A stretch of 64,000 bases of DNA from NCBI GenBank assembly GCA_026225395.1, contig JAMFSR010000033.1, forward strand, positions 122,000-185,999, read 5' to 3'. This document shows positions 37,653-48,904 of the stretch, one piece after another. Source of the DNA: Granulicella sapmiensis. GTDB taxonomy: Bacteria; Acidobacteriota; Terriglobia; Terriglobales; Acidobacteriaceae. Position 1 is the first letter of the stretch. Every line of letters begins with the position of its first letter. The notes under the pieces are model-generated. The model saw nothing but the letters and a program-made list of their open reading frames with translations. It did no database searches and was not told the origin of the DNA. A program made the position numbers and the translations under genes.

Positions 37653-39417
37653 CAACAACCAACACCCCACCCTCACCGGAGCCGAAATCCTCTGGGCTTC
37701 CCTCGCCGGCGAAGGCACCACCACCGTCTTCGGCTATCCCGGCGGCGCCATCCTGCCCATCTACGACGCCCTGCGCAAGTTCCCCACCGTCCACCACGTG
37801 CTCGTGCGCCACGAACAAGGCGCCTCGCACATGGCCGATGGCTACGCCCGCGCCTCGGGCAAGGTCGGCGTGTGCATGGCGACCTCCGGCCCCGGCGCGA
37901 CGAACCTCGTCACCGGCCTCGCCACGGCCATGCTCGACAGCATTCCGATGGTCGCCATCACCGGCCAGGTGTCCTCTAAGGTCCTCGGCTCCGACGCCTT
38001 CCAGGAAGTCGACATCACCGGCATCACGCTGCCCATCACCAAGCACAACTTCCTCGTCACGCGCGCCGAAGACATCGCTCCAACCATCCGCGAAGCCTTC
38101 CAGATCGCGCGCAGCGGCCGTCCCGGCCCCGTGCTCGTCGACATCACCAAGGACGCCCAACAAGCCACGGCTATCTACGACTTCGACGCCGCCAAGCCTA
38201 AAGCGTACCGCCCGCACCCTATGCTCCGCGCCGAAAGCTCCAGCATCAAGCAGGCCATCGAGCTCATCAAGGCGTCGAAGAAGCCCGTCATCCTCGCCGG
38301 CCACGGCATCGTCGAGTCCGGCGCAGAGCGCGAGGTGATCGAGTTCGCCGAGTCGCAGCAGATTCCCATCGCCTCCACGCTGCTCGGCCTCGGCGCCATC
38401 CCTGCCGCGCATCCACTGCAGCTCGGCATGATGGGCATGCACGGCGAAAGCTGGGTCAACGAAGCCATCCAAAAAGCCGACCTCCTGCTCGCCTTCGGCA
38501 TGCGCTTCGACGACCGCGTCACCGGCAACCTCGCCAGCTACTCGCCCAACTCGAAGAAGATCCACATCGAGATCGATCCCAGCGAGATCAACAAGAACGT
38601 GAAAGCCGACGTCGCCCTGATTGGCGACCTCAAAGAAGTCCTGCGCCTGTTGCTTCCGCTGCTCTCCACCAACATCTATCCACTCTCCAAAATCCACTCA
38701 CCCTGGCTCGATGAGATCAACGCCAGCAAAGGCACCGCCTCCGTCCGCGACATCATCAACCTCCCGGACAACGGCCACCTCTACGCCGCACACGTCATCC
38801 ACGACATCTGGCGCGAAGCGCAAGCCGCAGGCCGCCTCGACGACACCATCATCGTCACCGACGTAGGCCAGCACCAGATGTGGGAAGCCCAATACTTCAA
38901 GCATGAAGCCCCACGCTCGCTGGTCACCTCCGGCGGCCTCGGGACAATGGGCTTCGCCTTGCCAGCAGCCATCGGCGCAAAGGCCGCGCAGCCCGAGAAA
39001 GATGTCTGGGTCATCGCCGGCGACGGCGGCTTCCAGATGACCGCCTCCGAGCTCTCGACCATCGTGCAGGAGGGCTACGCTATCAACATCGCCGTCATCA
39101 ACAACGGCTTCCTCGGCATGGTCCGTCAGTGGCAGGAGACGTTCTACGACAAGAACTACTCCGCCTCGCCCATCCTCTCGCCGGACTTCGTCATGCTCGC
39201 CGCGGCCCACGGCATCGCCGGAGCCAATGTGTCCAAACGCGCTGACGTAACACCCACAGCCACCAAAGCCCGCACCAGCGGGAAGGCCTTCCTCATCAAC
39301 TTCCAGGTTGAAAAGGAAGACGGCGTCTACCCGATGATCACCCCCGGCGCCGCCCTCCACGAGATGGTCCGCCGCCCCGTCCACGACCCACTGCTTGAAA
39401 CTGCAGAGGATGAATAA
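37645..39417 (+). CDS. ilvB: acetolactate synthase large subunit
   Basis: 590 residues from ATG 37645, with GGAG seven bases upstream inside the preceding gene. It makes acetolactate or acetohydroxybutyrate from pyruvate with TPP and FAD. Motifs: TTTVFGYPGGAILPIYDAL, the TPP-activating Glu in VRHEQGASHMADGYARA, GVCMATSGPGATNLVTGLA, FAD-domain GLGAIPAAHPLQLGMMGMHG, and the TPP/Mg site VIAGDGGFQMTASELST ... NNGFLGMVRQWQ. The small subunit ilvN, normally the next gene, is 3.7 kb downstream with four unrelated genes in between. Confidence 0.97.
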   Translation: MPNNNQHPTLTGAEILWASLAGEGTTTVFGYPGGAILPIYDALRKFPTVHHVLVRHEQGASHMADGYARASGKVGVCMATSGPGATNLVTGLATAMLDSIPMVAITGQVSSKVLGSDAFQEVDITGITLPITKHNFLVTRAEDIAPTIREAFQIARSGRPGPVLVDITKDAQQATAIYDFDAAKPKAYRPHPMLRAESSSIKQAIELIKASKKPVILAGHGIVESGAEREVIEFAESQQIPIASTLLGLGAIPAAHPLQLGMMGMHGESWVNEAIQKADLLLAFGMRFDDRVTGNLASYSPNSKKIHIEIDPSEINKNVKADVALIGDLKEVLRLLLPLLSTNIYPLSKIHSPWLDEINASKGTASVRDIINLPDNGHLYAAHVIHDIWREAQAAGRLDDTIIVTDVGQHQMWEAQYFKHEAPRSLVTSGGLGTMGFALPAAIGAKAAQPEKDVWVIAGDGGFQMTASELSTIVQEGYAINIAVINNGFLGMVRQWQETFYDKNYSASPILSPDFVMLAAAHGIAGANVSKRADVTPTATKARTSGKAFLINFQVEKEDGVYPMITPGAALHEMVRRPVHDPLLETAEDE

Positions 39418-39495
39418 AAGTACCAATGAGAGAGTCGTTGGGAGCTTTTAGCGAAGCATCCTGAATTGGCAGCAGCCCAAGAGGAAGATTTTCCA

Positions 39496-40059
39496 ATGTA
39501 TATTCCGCCTACGGTCATCGGAAGAGCAATCAGTTCTGCCTATTCAGCAATCCACAGTTTTCCAGCGGAGCGACGGGCACGAGAGGTAGCCAAAGCAGAA
39601 CTCGAGCATGAGCTAAGAGCTCTTGATGAGGTCGCTACTCGACTCACGTTTGATATTGACCTAGTCGAGTTCACTGGCTCTATAGGCTATTACGTCAATT
39701 GCGGCGCCAATTTCACAGAGGCCTTGCGTAAGTACCGCGTACTTTTGGAGAATGGCGGACGCCTGCCAGCGAGAAAAAGCGTGTGCTTAAAGCAAGGTCG
39801 CAGATTGCGGTATCGGTTGAATATCCCGACTGAAGAAGATAAGGCACACAGCGATCGAGTTCGTTTGAGAGTCGATTGGATTGGAATCTGCCTTCTCTAC
39901 ACATTTTGCGCTATCTTGATTGGCTTCGCTGCCAACCTGCTAATAACACAAATGGCAATTGGAGACTTTCTCATCTTAATCACATGCTCTGTCGGGGTTT
40001 GCTTCGTAGCGCGAACTTTTCAGAAATCGACACAGAAGAGATTGAAAGGAAAACGTTAG
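39496..40059 (+). CDS. orphan membrane protein between ilvB and ilvN
   Basis: The start at ATG 39496 follows AGAGGAAG (39480-39487). 187 residues. A cytoplasmic, charged N-terminal region (AERRAREVAKAELEHELRAL, likely helical) leads to a small soluble domain and then two membrane segments near the C-terminus (about 132-155 and 160-178: ICLLYTFCAILIGFAANLLI, MAIGDFLILITCSVGVCFVA), with a basic tail. Base composition is lower in GC than its neighbours. No family recognised. Together with the other AT-richer genes in this cluster it looks like acquired cargo. Confidence 0.55.
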   Translation: MYIPPTVIGRAISSAYSAIHSFPAERRAREVAKAELEHELRALDEVATRLTFDIDLVEFTGSIGYYVNCGANFTEALRKYRVLLENGGRLPARKSVCLKQGRRLRYRLNIPTEEDKAHSDRVRLRVDWIGICLLYTFCAILIGFAANLLITQMAIGDFLILITCSVGVCFVARTFQKSTQKRLKGKR

Positions 40060-40099
40060 TATGCTTCTGCAACTGCCATGGTTTTGAGGCTCTGACACC

Positions 40100-40645
40100 A
40101 TGATCCGAACGCCATACACGATTTCACACGTTGCACTCCGCCGTCACCTTGTCTTTTGTGCAACGGCCATCGCCGCGCTGTCGCCACTGGCAATCTTGCT
40201 AGCTTGCAAATCCACGCCGCCGCCAACATCGATAACCCCCGCCACCACCCACTACCCCGCCCGCCCCACCATCCCACCACCCCCCTTCAAACTCTTCCAC
40301 CAATCCCCCGACACCCTAACCCTGGTCACCATCGACACCGCCACCAACGACCAAATCGCCGCCCTCATCTACCAACTCCGCGACGCCGCACAAACCCACA
40401 CATTCGACACCCTCCACATCCCCCAAAAACTCGTCGACGCCCGCGACCCCATCCTCTGGTTCCACATCTACCGAGGCCCCAAATGCGCCTCTGAAAAATA
40501 CGCCGCCAAGCTCCCCTGCGGCCCCAGCTACCATGCCGCCGGCGAGTTCACTCTCGGCAGCTTCCACGACCCCAACCGCACCGACGGCACCCTCAACATC
40601 GACGAAAACCACCAAACCGAACTCTGGAACCCAGACTCGAAGTAG
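40100..40645 (+). CDS. putative lipoprotein
   Basis: 181 residues. The N-terminus has a hydrophobic segment ending in the lipobox LLAC (SPLAILLACKS), so it is probably lipid-anchored. A Pro/Thr-rich linker (STPPPTSITPATTHYPARPT) leads to a domain with LTLVTIDTATNDQIAALIYQ, FHIYRGPKCASEKYAAKLPC and GTLNIDENHQTELW. The middle section resembles small DUF4875-like stress proteins, with a pair of cysteines, but I cannot assign it. It precedes the GH13 gene by 16 bases and is probably co-transcribed. Confidence 0.6.
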   Translation: MIRTPYTISHVALRRHLVFCATAIAALSPLAILLACKSTPPPTSITPATTHYPARPTIPPPPFKLFHQSPDTLTLVTIDTATNDQIAALIYQLRDAAQTHTFDTLHIPQKLVDARDPILWFHIYRGPKCASEKYAAKLPCGPSYHAAGEFTLGSFHDPNRTDGTLNIDENHQTELWNPDSK

Positions 40646-40661
40646 CAACCAAATAGCAACC

Positions 40662-42503
40662 ATGCGCAAACTCCTCCTCACCCTCGCCACCGCCCTCGCA
40701 CTCTCCGCCTCCGCCTCCGCGCAAAAGACAACGCCCGCCACCGACCCAACCTGGTGGCGTCACGCCGTCGTCTACGAGATCTACCCCCGCAGCTTCGGCG
40801 ACACCAACGGTGACGGCATCGGCGACCTCAACGGCATCACCGCCCACCTGCCGTACCTGGAAAAACTCGGCATCGACGCCATCTGGCTGGCCCCCATGTA
40901 CCCCTCGCCGCAGGTCGACTTCGGCTACGACATCTCCAACTACACCGCCATCGACCCCCAATACGGCACCCTCGCCAACTTCGACCATCTCCTCGCCGCG
41001 GCCAAACAACATCACATCCGCATCGTCCTCGACATGGTCATGAACCACACCTCCGACAAGCACCCATGGTTCACCGAGTCCTCCAGCTCCCGCACCAACC
41101 CCAAATCCGACTGGTACATCTGGAACGACGGCATCCCCGCCCCCAAGCGAGCCGCCAACACACCTCCCGGCCCCAATGAACACCACGGCCCGCACGGCTG
41201 GGTCGTCCCACCCAACAATTGGTCGTCCCTCTTCCAGGGCTCCGCATGGGAGTGGGTCGAATCACGCCAACAGTTCTACTACCACTTCTTCTACAAGCAG
41301 CAGCCCGACCTCAACTACCGCAATCCCGCCGTTGAAAAAGCCATGTTCGACGCCGTCCGTTTCTGGCTCGACCGCGGCGTCTCCGGCTTCCGTCTCGACG
41401 CCATCACCACGCTCTACGAGGACCCCAGCCTCCGCAACGAACCCCTCACCGGCCATCTCGACGCCAGCGGGTTCCCCGAGTCCAACCACACCCTCACCAG
41501 CGGCCTGCCCGAGGTCCACACCTTCCTCCAGCGCCTGCACAACCTCGTCGCCAGCTACCCCGGCCAACGCATGTTGATCGGCGAAATCTACACGCCCGAC
41601 ACCACCGCCCTCCGCTCCTGGTACGGCACTGCCGACAAACCCGAGCTGGAGCTCCCCATGGACACGCTCCTCGGCTTCCACAAAGAAGGCGCCGGCATCA
41701 CCGATAGCAGCAACCCAACACTCACCGCCGCGCACTTTCGCAAATACATCACCGAAGCCGAAACCGAGCTCGACGGCCACACCCCACTCTTCGTCTTCGA
41801 CAACCACGACAACCCTCGCTCCTGGGACCGCTTCACCACACCCACTGAAACCTTCGAGCAGAAGGAAGCCCTCGCAAAGATCATCGCCACAGTCCTCTAC
41901 ACCACCCACGCCGCCTCGCTCATCTACTACGGCGCAGAGATAGGCATGAAGACCCACACCCCCACACGCCGCGAAGATGTCCGCGACCCCATCGGCATCA
42001 CCGGCTGGCCCAAAGAAAAAGGCCGCGACGGCGAACGCACCCCCATGCAATGGACACCCGGCCCACAAGCCGGCTTCAGCACCAATCCTCACACCTGGCT
42101 GCCCATCGGCGATGACTACAAGACGGTCAACGTCCAAACCGAATCCGCCGTACCCAACAGCCTTCTCCACTGGACCGAAAGCCTCACCGCCTTACGCCGC
42201 ACGAACCCCGCACTCCATGACGGCGGCATCATCATGCTCGACAACACCAACCCCAGCGTCCTCTCCTACGTCCGCACCGCACCGGCGAACGCCCACCCCA
42301 TCCTCATCTCCCTAAACATGACCTCCCAACCCCAAACCATCCACCTCGACCTAGCCGCCGCCGGCATCTCTGTCCACGGCCTCAAGTCCCTCATCGGCCC
42401 GCAGGATCTCTCCACCTTCACCTGCAAAGACTGCCCCCAGCCACCCTTCACCACCGACCTAACCCTCCCACCCTTCGCTTCCTTCATCGCCGAGGTTCAA
42501 TAA
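40662..42503 (+). CDS. secreted GH13 alpha-glucosidase / oligo-1,6-glucosidase type
   Basis: 613 residues from ATG 40662, with a signal peptide (RKLLLTLATALALSASASAQ). The GH13 regions are intact: YEIYPRSFGDTNGDGIGDLN at the start of the barrel, region I DMVMNHTSDKHPWF, nucleophile Asp246 in GFRLDAIT, acid/base Glu308 in LIGEIYTPD, and transition-state stabiliser Asp383 in VFDNHDNPR. The order and the GIGDLNGI motif point to oligo-1,6-glucosidase/alpha-glucosidase subfamilies rather than true alpha-amylase. It probably acts on malto- or isomalto-oligosaccharides in the periplasm. It sits between ilvB and ilvN, with two bases to the next gene. Confidence 0.92.
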   Translation: MRKLLLTLATALALSASASAQKTTPATDPTWWRHAVVYEIYPRSFGDTNGDGIGDLNGITAHLPYLEKLGIDAIWLAPMYPSPQVDFGYDISNYTAIDPQYGTLANFDHLLAAAKQHHIRIVLDMVMNHTSDKHPWFTESSSSRTNPKSDWYIWNDGIPAPKRAANTPPGPNEHHGPHGWVVPPNNWSSLFQGSAWEWVESRQQFYYHFFYKQQPDLNYRNPAVEKAMFDAVRFWLDRGVSGFRLDAITTLYEDPSLRNEPLTGHLDASGFPESNHTLTSGLPEVHTFLQRLHNLVASYPGQRMLIGEIYTPDTTALRSWYGTADKPELELPMDTLLGFHKEGAGITDSSNPTLTAAHFRKYITEAETELDGHTPLFVFDNHDNPRSWDRFTTPTETFEQKEALAKIIATVLYTTHAASLIYYGAEIGMKTHTPTRREDVRDPIGITGWPKEKGRDGERTPMQWTPGPQAGFSTNPHTWLPIGDDYKTVNVQTESAVPNSLLHWTESLTALRRTNPALHDGGIIMLDNTNPSVLSYVRTAPANAHPILISLNMTSQPQTIHLDLAAAGISVHGLKSLIGPQDLSTFTCKDCPQPPFTTDLTLPPFASFIAEVQ

Positions 42504-42505
42504 CC

Positions 42506-43054
42506 ATGCGCCACTTCATAACATTATTACTTCTCAGCGCAGTTGCGACTTTGCCATCACCCGCACAGAAGAAAACTGTGCCTTGCACAATTAAGTTTTC
42601 CTTTGCACAAAGAGACCCACTCGGGAATGTAGATGTCGGATTTAGCCCCGACGATCAACATTGGTTCGAGAAAAAGGTTCTGAAGCAATATCCAAATGTT
42701 TGTTATTTAAACCAGAAGTCCAACGAGGGTATCTGGCTCTACTTGTCGATATCGACACAGAATCAAGATTCAGCTACAGCCACAACCAGAACGACTCCTG
42801 ATGAAAGCGGCGGAGCAACAAGCCACACGACCGTAACATCACAATCCACCGCTTATCCCACATTCACACTAAAGATCGGGCGCTTTCATGACGGTAATCT
42901 TGAGGTACTTCGCACCTTTCAGCGCACCAAAGCTCTGTCAAACGGCACCGTGACCGGTTTAGTCCGTAGCTTTGGTAATCCTGAACATGACGTGATCCTC
43001 GACGCCTTCGACTGGCTCGAATCAAGCGGAATAGACGCTCCTCCTAACCCTTAA
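42506..43054 (+). CDS. secreted orphan protein directly after the GH13 gene
   Basis: 182 residues, two bases after the glucosidase stop. Signal peptide RHFITLLLLSAVATLPSPAQ. The mature part has LGNVDVGFSPDDQHWFEKKV, a segment GIWLYLSISTQNQDSATATT and a closing FGNPEHDVILDAFDWLESSG. Composition is AT-richer than the glucosidase. No family recognised. The tight spacing suggests co-expression with the glucosidase, but a functional link is not shown. Confidence 0.6.
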   Translation: MRHFITLLLLSAVATLPSPAQKKTVPCTIKFSFAQRDPLGNVDVGFSPDDQHWFEKKVLKQYPNVCYLNQKSNEGIWLYLSISTQNQDSATATTRTTPDESGGATSHTTVTSQSTAYPTFTLKIGRFHDGNLEVLRTFQRTKALSNGTVTGLVRSFGNPEHDVILDAFDWLESSGIDAPPNP

Positions 43055-43083
43055 CCCTAACTCTGGCCCTGAACCCTAAACCT
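43044..43083 (+). repeat. CCCTAA-type low-complexity run before ilvN
   Basis: Four to five irregular CCCTAA/CCCTGAA units (CTAACCCTTAACCCTAACTC then CTGGCCCTGAACCCTAAACC) span the end of the preceding gene and the ilvN leader. GAGGT of the ilvN ribosome-binding site follows at once. Confidence 0.5.
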
Positions 43084-43093
43084 GAGGTAACAC

Positions 43094-43714
43094 ATGCTCC
43101 ACACCTTCGTCGCTCTCGTTCAAGACAAACCCGGCGTCCTCACCCGCGTCGCCTCGCTCTTCCGCCGCCTCAGCATCAACATCGTCTCGCTCACCGTCGG
43201 CGAATCCGAGCGGCCCGACACCTCGCGCATGACCATCGTCTGCGAAGCTCCCGAGAACGCCGCGCACCGCATCCGCGCCTCGCTCTACAAGCTCGAAACC
43301 ACAGTCGACGTCGACGAGGTCAACCGCTCCGAAGCCGTCGTCCGCGAACTCTGCCTCATCAAGGTCGGCGCAGGCCCCAACGCACCGCACGGCCTCCACT
43401 CGCGCTCCCAGATCTTCGAGCTCGCGCAGGTCTTCCGCGCACGCGTCGTCGACCTCGCGCCCGAGTCCATCATGCTCGAAATGACCGGCAGCGCCAGCAA
43501 GATCGAAGGTCTCATCCAGGTTCTCCGCGAATCGAACTACGAGATCCTCGAAGTCTCCCGCACCGGCCGCATGGCCATGCGCCGCGGCCACCACACCAGC
43601 CGCGTCCTCAAAGCTTTAGGAACAGCCACGAACAAACCCTCGCCCTCCACGCAGGACCCTGACGCACTTCCGGAAGACGAATCCATCCCCAGCGAGTTCG
43701 ACGACAACATTTAG
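43094..43714 (+). CDS. ilvN: acetolactate synthase small (regulatory) subunit
   Basis: 206 residues, longer than the 160-170 of the E. coli IlvH type because of a C-terminal tail of about 35 residues (PSPSTQDPDALPEDESIPSE). The N-terminal ACT domain (1-75) reads FVALVQDKPGVLTRVASLFR then LSINIVSLTVGESE. The ACT loop that binds valine in IlvN/IlvH is the region following residue 10. The C-terminal domain includes IFRARVVD-type and SKIEGLIQVLRESNYEILEV. GAGGT lies eight bases before the ATG. It normally sits next to ilvB. Here it is followed after 15 bases by the GH127 gene. Confidence 0.95.
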   Translation: MLHTFVALVQDKPGVLTRVASLFRRLSINIVSLTVGESERPDTSRMTIVCEAPENAAHRIRASLYKLETTVDVDEVNRSEAVVRELCLIKVGAGPNAPHGLHSRSQIFELAQVFRARVVDLAPESIMLEMTGSASKIEGLIQVLRESNYEILEVSRTGRMAMRRGHHTSRVLKALGTATNKPSPSTQDPDALPEDESIPSEFDDNI

Positions 43715-43729
43715 CCACGGACCTCAACC

Positions 43730-46703
<2,974 letters not shown>

Positions 46704-46721
46704 CGAACCCCATCACAGCAC

Positions 46722-46761
46722 GAAGCAAAGCGCCCGCTGAATACAGCGGGCGCTTTGCTTC
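46722..46761 (+). terminator. 18-bp intrinsic terminator after ilvC
   Basis: Arms GAAGCAAAGCGCCCGCTG (46722-46739) and CAGCGGGCGCTTTGCTTC (46744-46761) with loop AATA. It is the strongest hairpin seen in the window and closes the leu-ilv cluster. Confidence 0.9.
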
Positions 46762-47117
46762 TTCGCTATGAACCTCATGTAGTCAAAGCTCACTACGACC
46801 CAAAACTCGGGCGCATTATACGTTCACTCAGCAATCGCGCATGGTTCATTCCGTCCGGAAGACACGCACGGTCGGAGCAAGCTACAACCGCACGGCTGAA
46901 AAAATTCGAGATCACCCCTTCCAAATTCGGCATTGACTTCACTGCCTCGACGCTCAATTCGCCGTCGGCGGACCCTCACGCAGCAAGGCTGAAGTCGCCG
47001 GAATAGAAAGCTAGGCGGCCGTTCCCGGCGCGGCGCGGCAAAGTAGCCCAGTAGCTCTGGCCTTACTCCTCGACAACGCACCTGTCTGACAGATATCGTC
47101 TCCATCGAGGAATTGTC
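46762..47117 (+). other. gene-free region before the enolase-superfamily operon
   Basis: About 355 bases. An 83-codon open frame here has no good start or family. The useful element is the palindrome CTGTCTGACAG at 47082-47092, 25 bases before the first ATG, next to GGAATTG. No consensus -35/-10 pair was found. Confidence 0.45.
47082..47092. promoter_or_regulatory. palindrome CTGTCTGACAG upstream of the enolase-superfamily operon
   Basis: An exact copy of the 11-mer before acs (21568-21578). It is centred about 30 bases before the first start codon of the operon, where a bound repressor would block initiation. The GTC-T-GAC core fits FadR-type GntR operators, which often control sugar-acid catabolism. 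No GntR gene is in the window. Confidence 0.45.
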
Positions 47118-48422
47118 ATGCACGCCACTCGCCGCGAACTCTTCAAGTCCAGCTTTGCAACCGCCGCTGCTGCCGCCCTGCCTAAATCTTCCGGCCGCCA
47201 CCACACGCCGATGGGCGACGAGTTCCAGGCCAACATCGCAAAGCTCACCGCAATCGCCGCCAAGCCCGTCTTCAAGCGCGAGCTCTTTCCCGACCCCGTC
47301 ATCATCGACTCCATCGAGCTGCTGCACTACAAGAAATCCTGGCTCTGCCGGGTCCGATCCAAAGACGGCGCCGAGGGCATCTCTATCTCGAACGCCCAGC
47401 AGATGGCCTCCCTCTACCCCATCTTCGTCGATCGCATCGCTCCGTTCTTCCTCGAGCAGGACGCCCGCGACCTCGAACACCTGCTCGAGCTCTCGATGGT
47501 CTACCAGTCCAACTACAAGGCCACCGGCCTCGCCGTCTTCGTCCCCCTGGCCACCCTGGAGTTCGCCATCCTCGACATGTTCGGCAAGATATCCAACCGT
47601 CCCATCGGCCTGCTGATCTCCGACAAAATTTACAACCCCAAAATTGCCGTCTACCAGGCCAACGGCGAGCGCTACATCTCGCCTGAAGAAACCATCGCGC
47701 ACCTGCAGCGCGACGTCGCCATCTCCAAGGCCAAGGCCATCAAGTTCAAGCTCGGCGGCCGCATGTCCCACGTCGAAACCCCACCCGACCGCAGCGCGCG
47801 CCTCATCCCGATGGTGCGCAAGACCTTCGGCGACGACATGGTCATCTCCGCCGACTCCAACGGCTCCTACACCCCCGAGCAGGCCATCCCCATCGGTAAG
47901 CTCATGCAGGAGTACAAGTACGCCTTCTACGAAGAGCCCGTTCCCTTCGACGACTACGACGGCCTGCAACAAGTCGCCGATGCGCTCGAAATCCCCATCG
48001 CGCTCGGCGAGCAGGAGCCCTCCACCTTCAACTTCCGCCACGTGCTCGCGAACAACTCTGTCGGCATCGTCCAGCAGGACATGTTCTACTTCGGCGGCAT
48101 GGTCCGCTGCATGAAGGTCGCGCGCATGGCTGCCGCGATGGGTAAGCAATGCATCCCGCACATCAGCTCCACGGGGCTAGGCTACGTGTACATGATGCAC
48201 TTCGTCTCAGCCATCACCAACAGCGGACCGTACCACGAGTTCAAGGAGTTCAACAACGATCTCCCTTACACCTGCGCGACCTCCACGCTGCGCTCCGACG
48301 ACAACGGCATCATCACCGTCCCGACGGGCCCCGGCGTAGGCGTAGAAATCGACCCCGCCTACATAGCCAAGCACGAAGTCATGAAAGCCGTCCGCTCCGC
48401 CAACTTCAAGGACGCCGAATGA
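47118..48422 (+). CDS. enolase-superfamily (mandelate racemase/muconate lactonizing type) enzyme, Tat-exported
   Basis: 434 residues. The N-terminus HATRRELFKSSFATAAAAAL is a twin-arginine signal. The barrel shows the superfamily catalytic Lys pair K209-F-K211 (KAKAIKFKLGG), metal ligands in VISADSNGSYTPEQ, FYEEPVPFDDY and IALGEQEPSTF, then HISSTGLGYVYMMHF, which carries the His. This acid-sugar dehydratase/racemase layout abstracts a proton alpha to a carboxylate. Export of a superfamily member is unusual. It is the first gene of a four-gene set linked by ATGA overlaps. Confidence 0.85.
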   Translation: MHATRRELFKSSFATAAAAALPKSSGRHHTPMGDEFQANIAKLTAIAAKPVFKRELFPDPVIIDSIELLHYKKSWLCRVRSKDGAEGISISNAQQMASLYPIFVDRIAPFFLEQDARDLEHLLELSMVYQSNYKATGLAVFVPLATLEFAILDMFGKISNRPIGLLISDKIYNPKIAVYQANGERYISPEETIAHLQRDVAISKAKAIKFKLGGRMSHVETPPDRSARLIPMVRKTFGDDMVISADSNGSYTPEQAIPIGKLMQEYKYAFYEEPVPFDDYDGLQQVADALEIPIALGEQEPSTFNFRHVLANNSVGIVQQDMFYFGGMVRCMKVARMAAAMGKQCIPHISSTGLGYVYMMHFVSAITNSGPYHEFKEFNNDLPYTCATSTLRSDDNGIITVPTGPGVGVEIDPAYIAKHEVMKAVRSANFKDAE

Positions 48423-48904
48423 ACCTCCCATCTTCCTCTGCGAAACTCCGCTCTCTTCGCGCCCTCTGCGTTAAGGTTTTCCTGCCATCGGCACTCCTGT
48501 TCACGGCCACGATACTCAAAGCCCAAACGACTCCACCCGTGACCATTTGGCCCCATGGCATTTCCCCGCAAGGCGTCACGCACAAGGACAACTTCGGCAA
48601 CCACGGCCTTTCCATCACCGTACATAACACCAGCGGTATTGCCGAAGTCCACCAAGCCACCGCTGACGTCATGATCGTGCAGTCCGGCGAAGCCACGCTG
48701 ATCTACGGTGGCGAAGTAGTCGACGCCAAACAGACCGCCCCCAACGAAGTCCGCGGCCCCAGTATCCGCAACGGGACCAGCGTCCACGTCTCCGCCGGCG
48801 ACGTCATTCACTTTGCCGCCGGCGTCCCCCACCAGTGGATCGTGGAACCGGGTAAACAGATCACCTACCTCGTCGTCCACATCGAGGAACTCACAAAGCC
48901 ATGA
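48419..48904 (+). CDS. secreted cupin-domain protein
   Basis: 161 residues. The ATG overlaps the TGA of the upstream gene (ATGA). The signal peptide (LRSLRALCVKVFLPSALLFT) is encoded by a dispersed DNA repeat (48455-48482). The mature part is a single cupin: HNTSGIAEVHQATADVMIVQ, SGEATLIYGGEVVD, then SAGDVIHFAAGVPHQWIV with His/Glu metal ligands of the two cupin motifs. It probably binds a sugar or acts as a small isomerase or sensor in the periplasm with the upstream enzyme. The longer upstream frame is antisense-like noise. Confidence 0.82.
   Translation: MNLPSSSAKLRSLRALCVKVFLPSALLFTATILKAQTTPPVTIWPHGISPQGVTHKDNFGNHGLSITVHNTSGIAEVHQATADVMIVQSGEATLIYGGEVVDAKQTAPNEVRGPSIRNGTSVHVSAGDVIHFAAGVPHQWIVEPGKQITYLVVHIEELTKP
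48455..48482 (+). repeat. copy 3 of the CTTYGCG...GCGTTAAG repeat, inside the cupin signal peptide
   Basis: CTTCGCGCCCTCTGCGTTAA continuing GGTTTTCC. It aligns with the intergenic copies at 29233 and 30570, but here encodes part of the signal peptide (LRALCVKVF). Confidence 0.55.

Noticed and set aside
46755..47006. An 83-codon frame after the ilvC terminator
   Set aside because: It starts with TTG inside the terminator hairpin, has no ribosome-binding site and no recognisable product.
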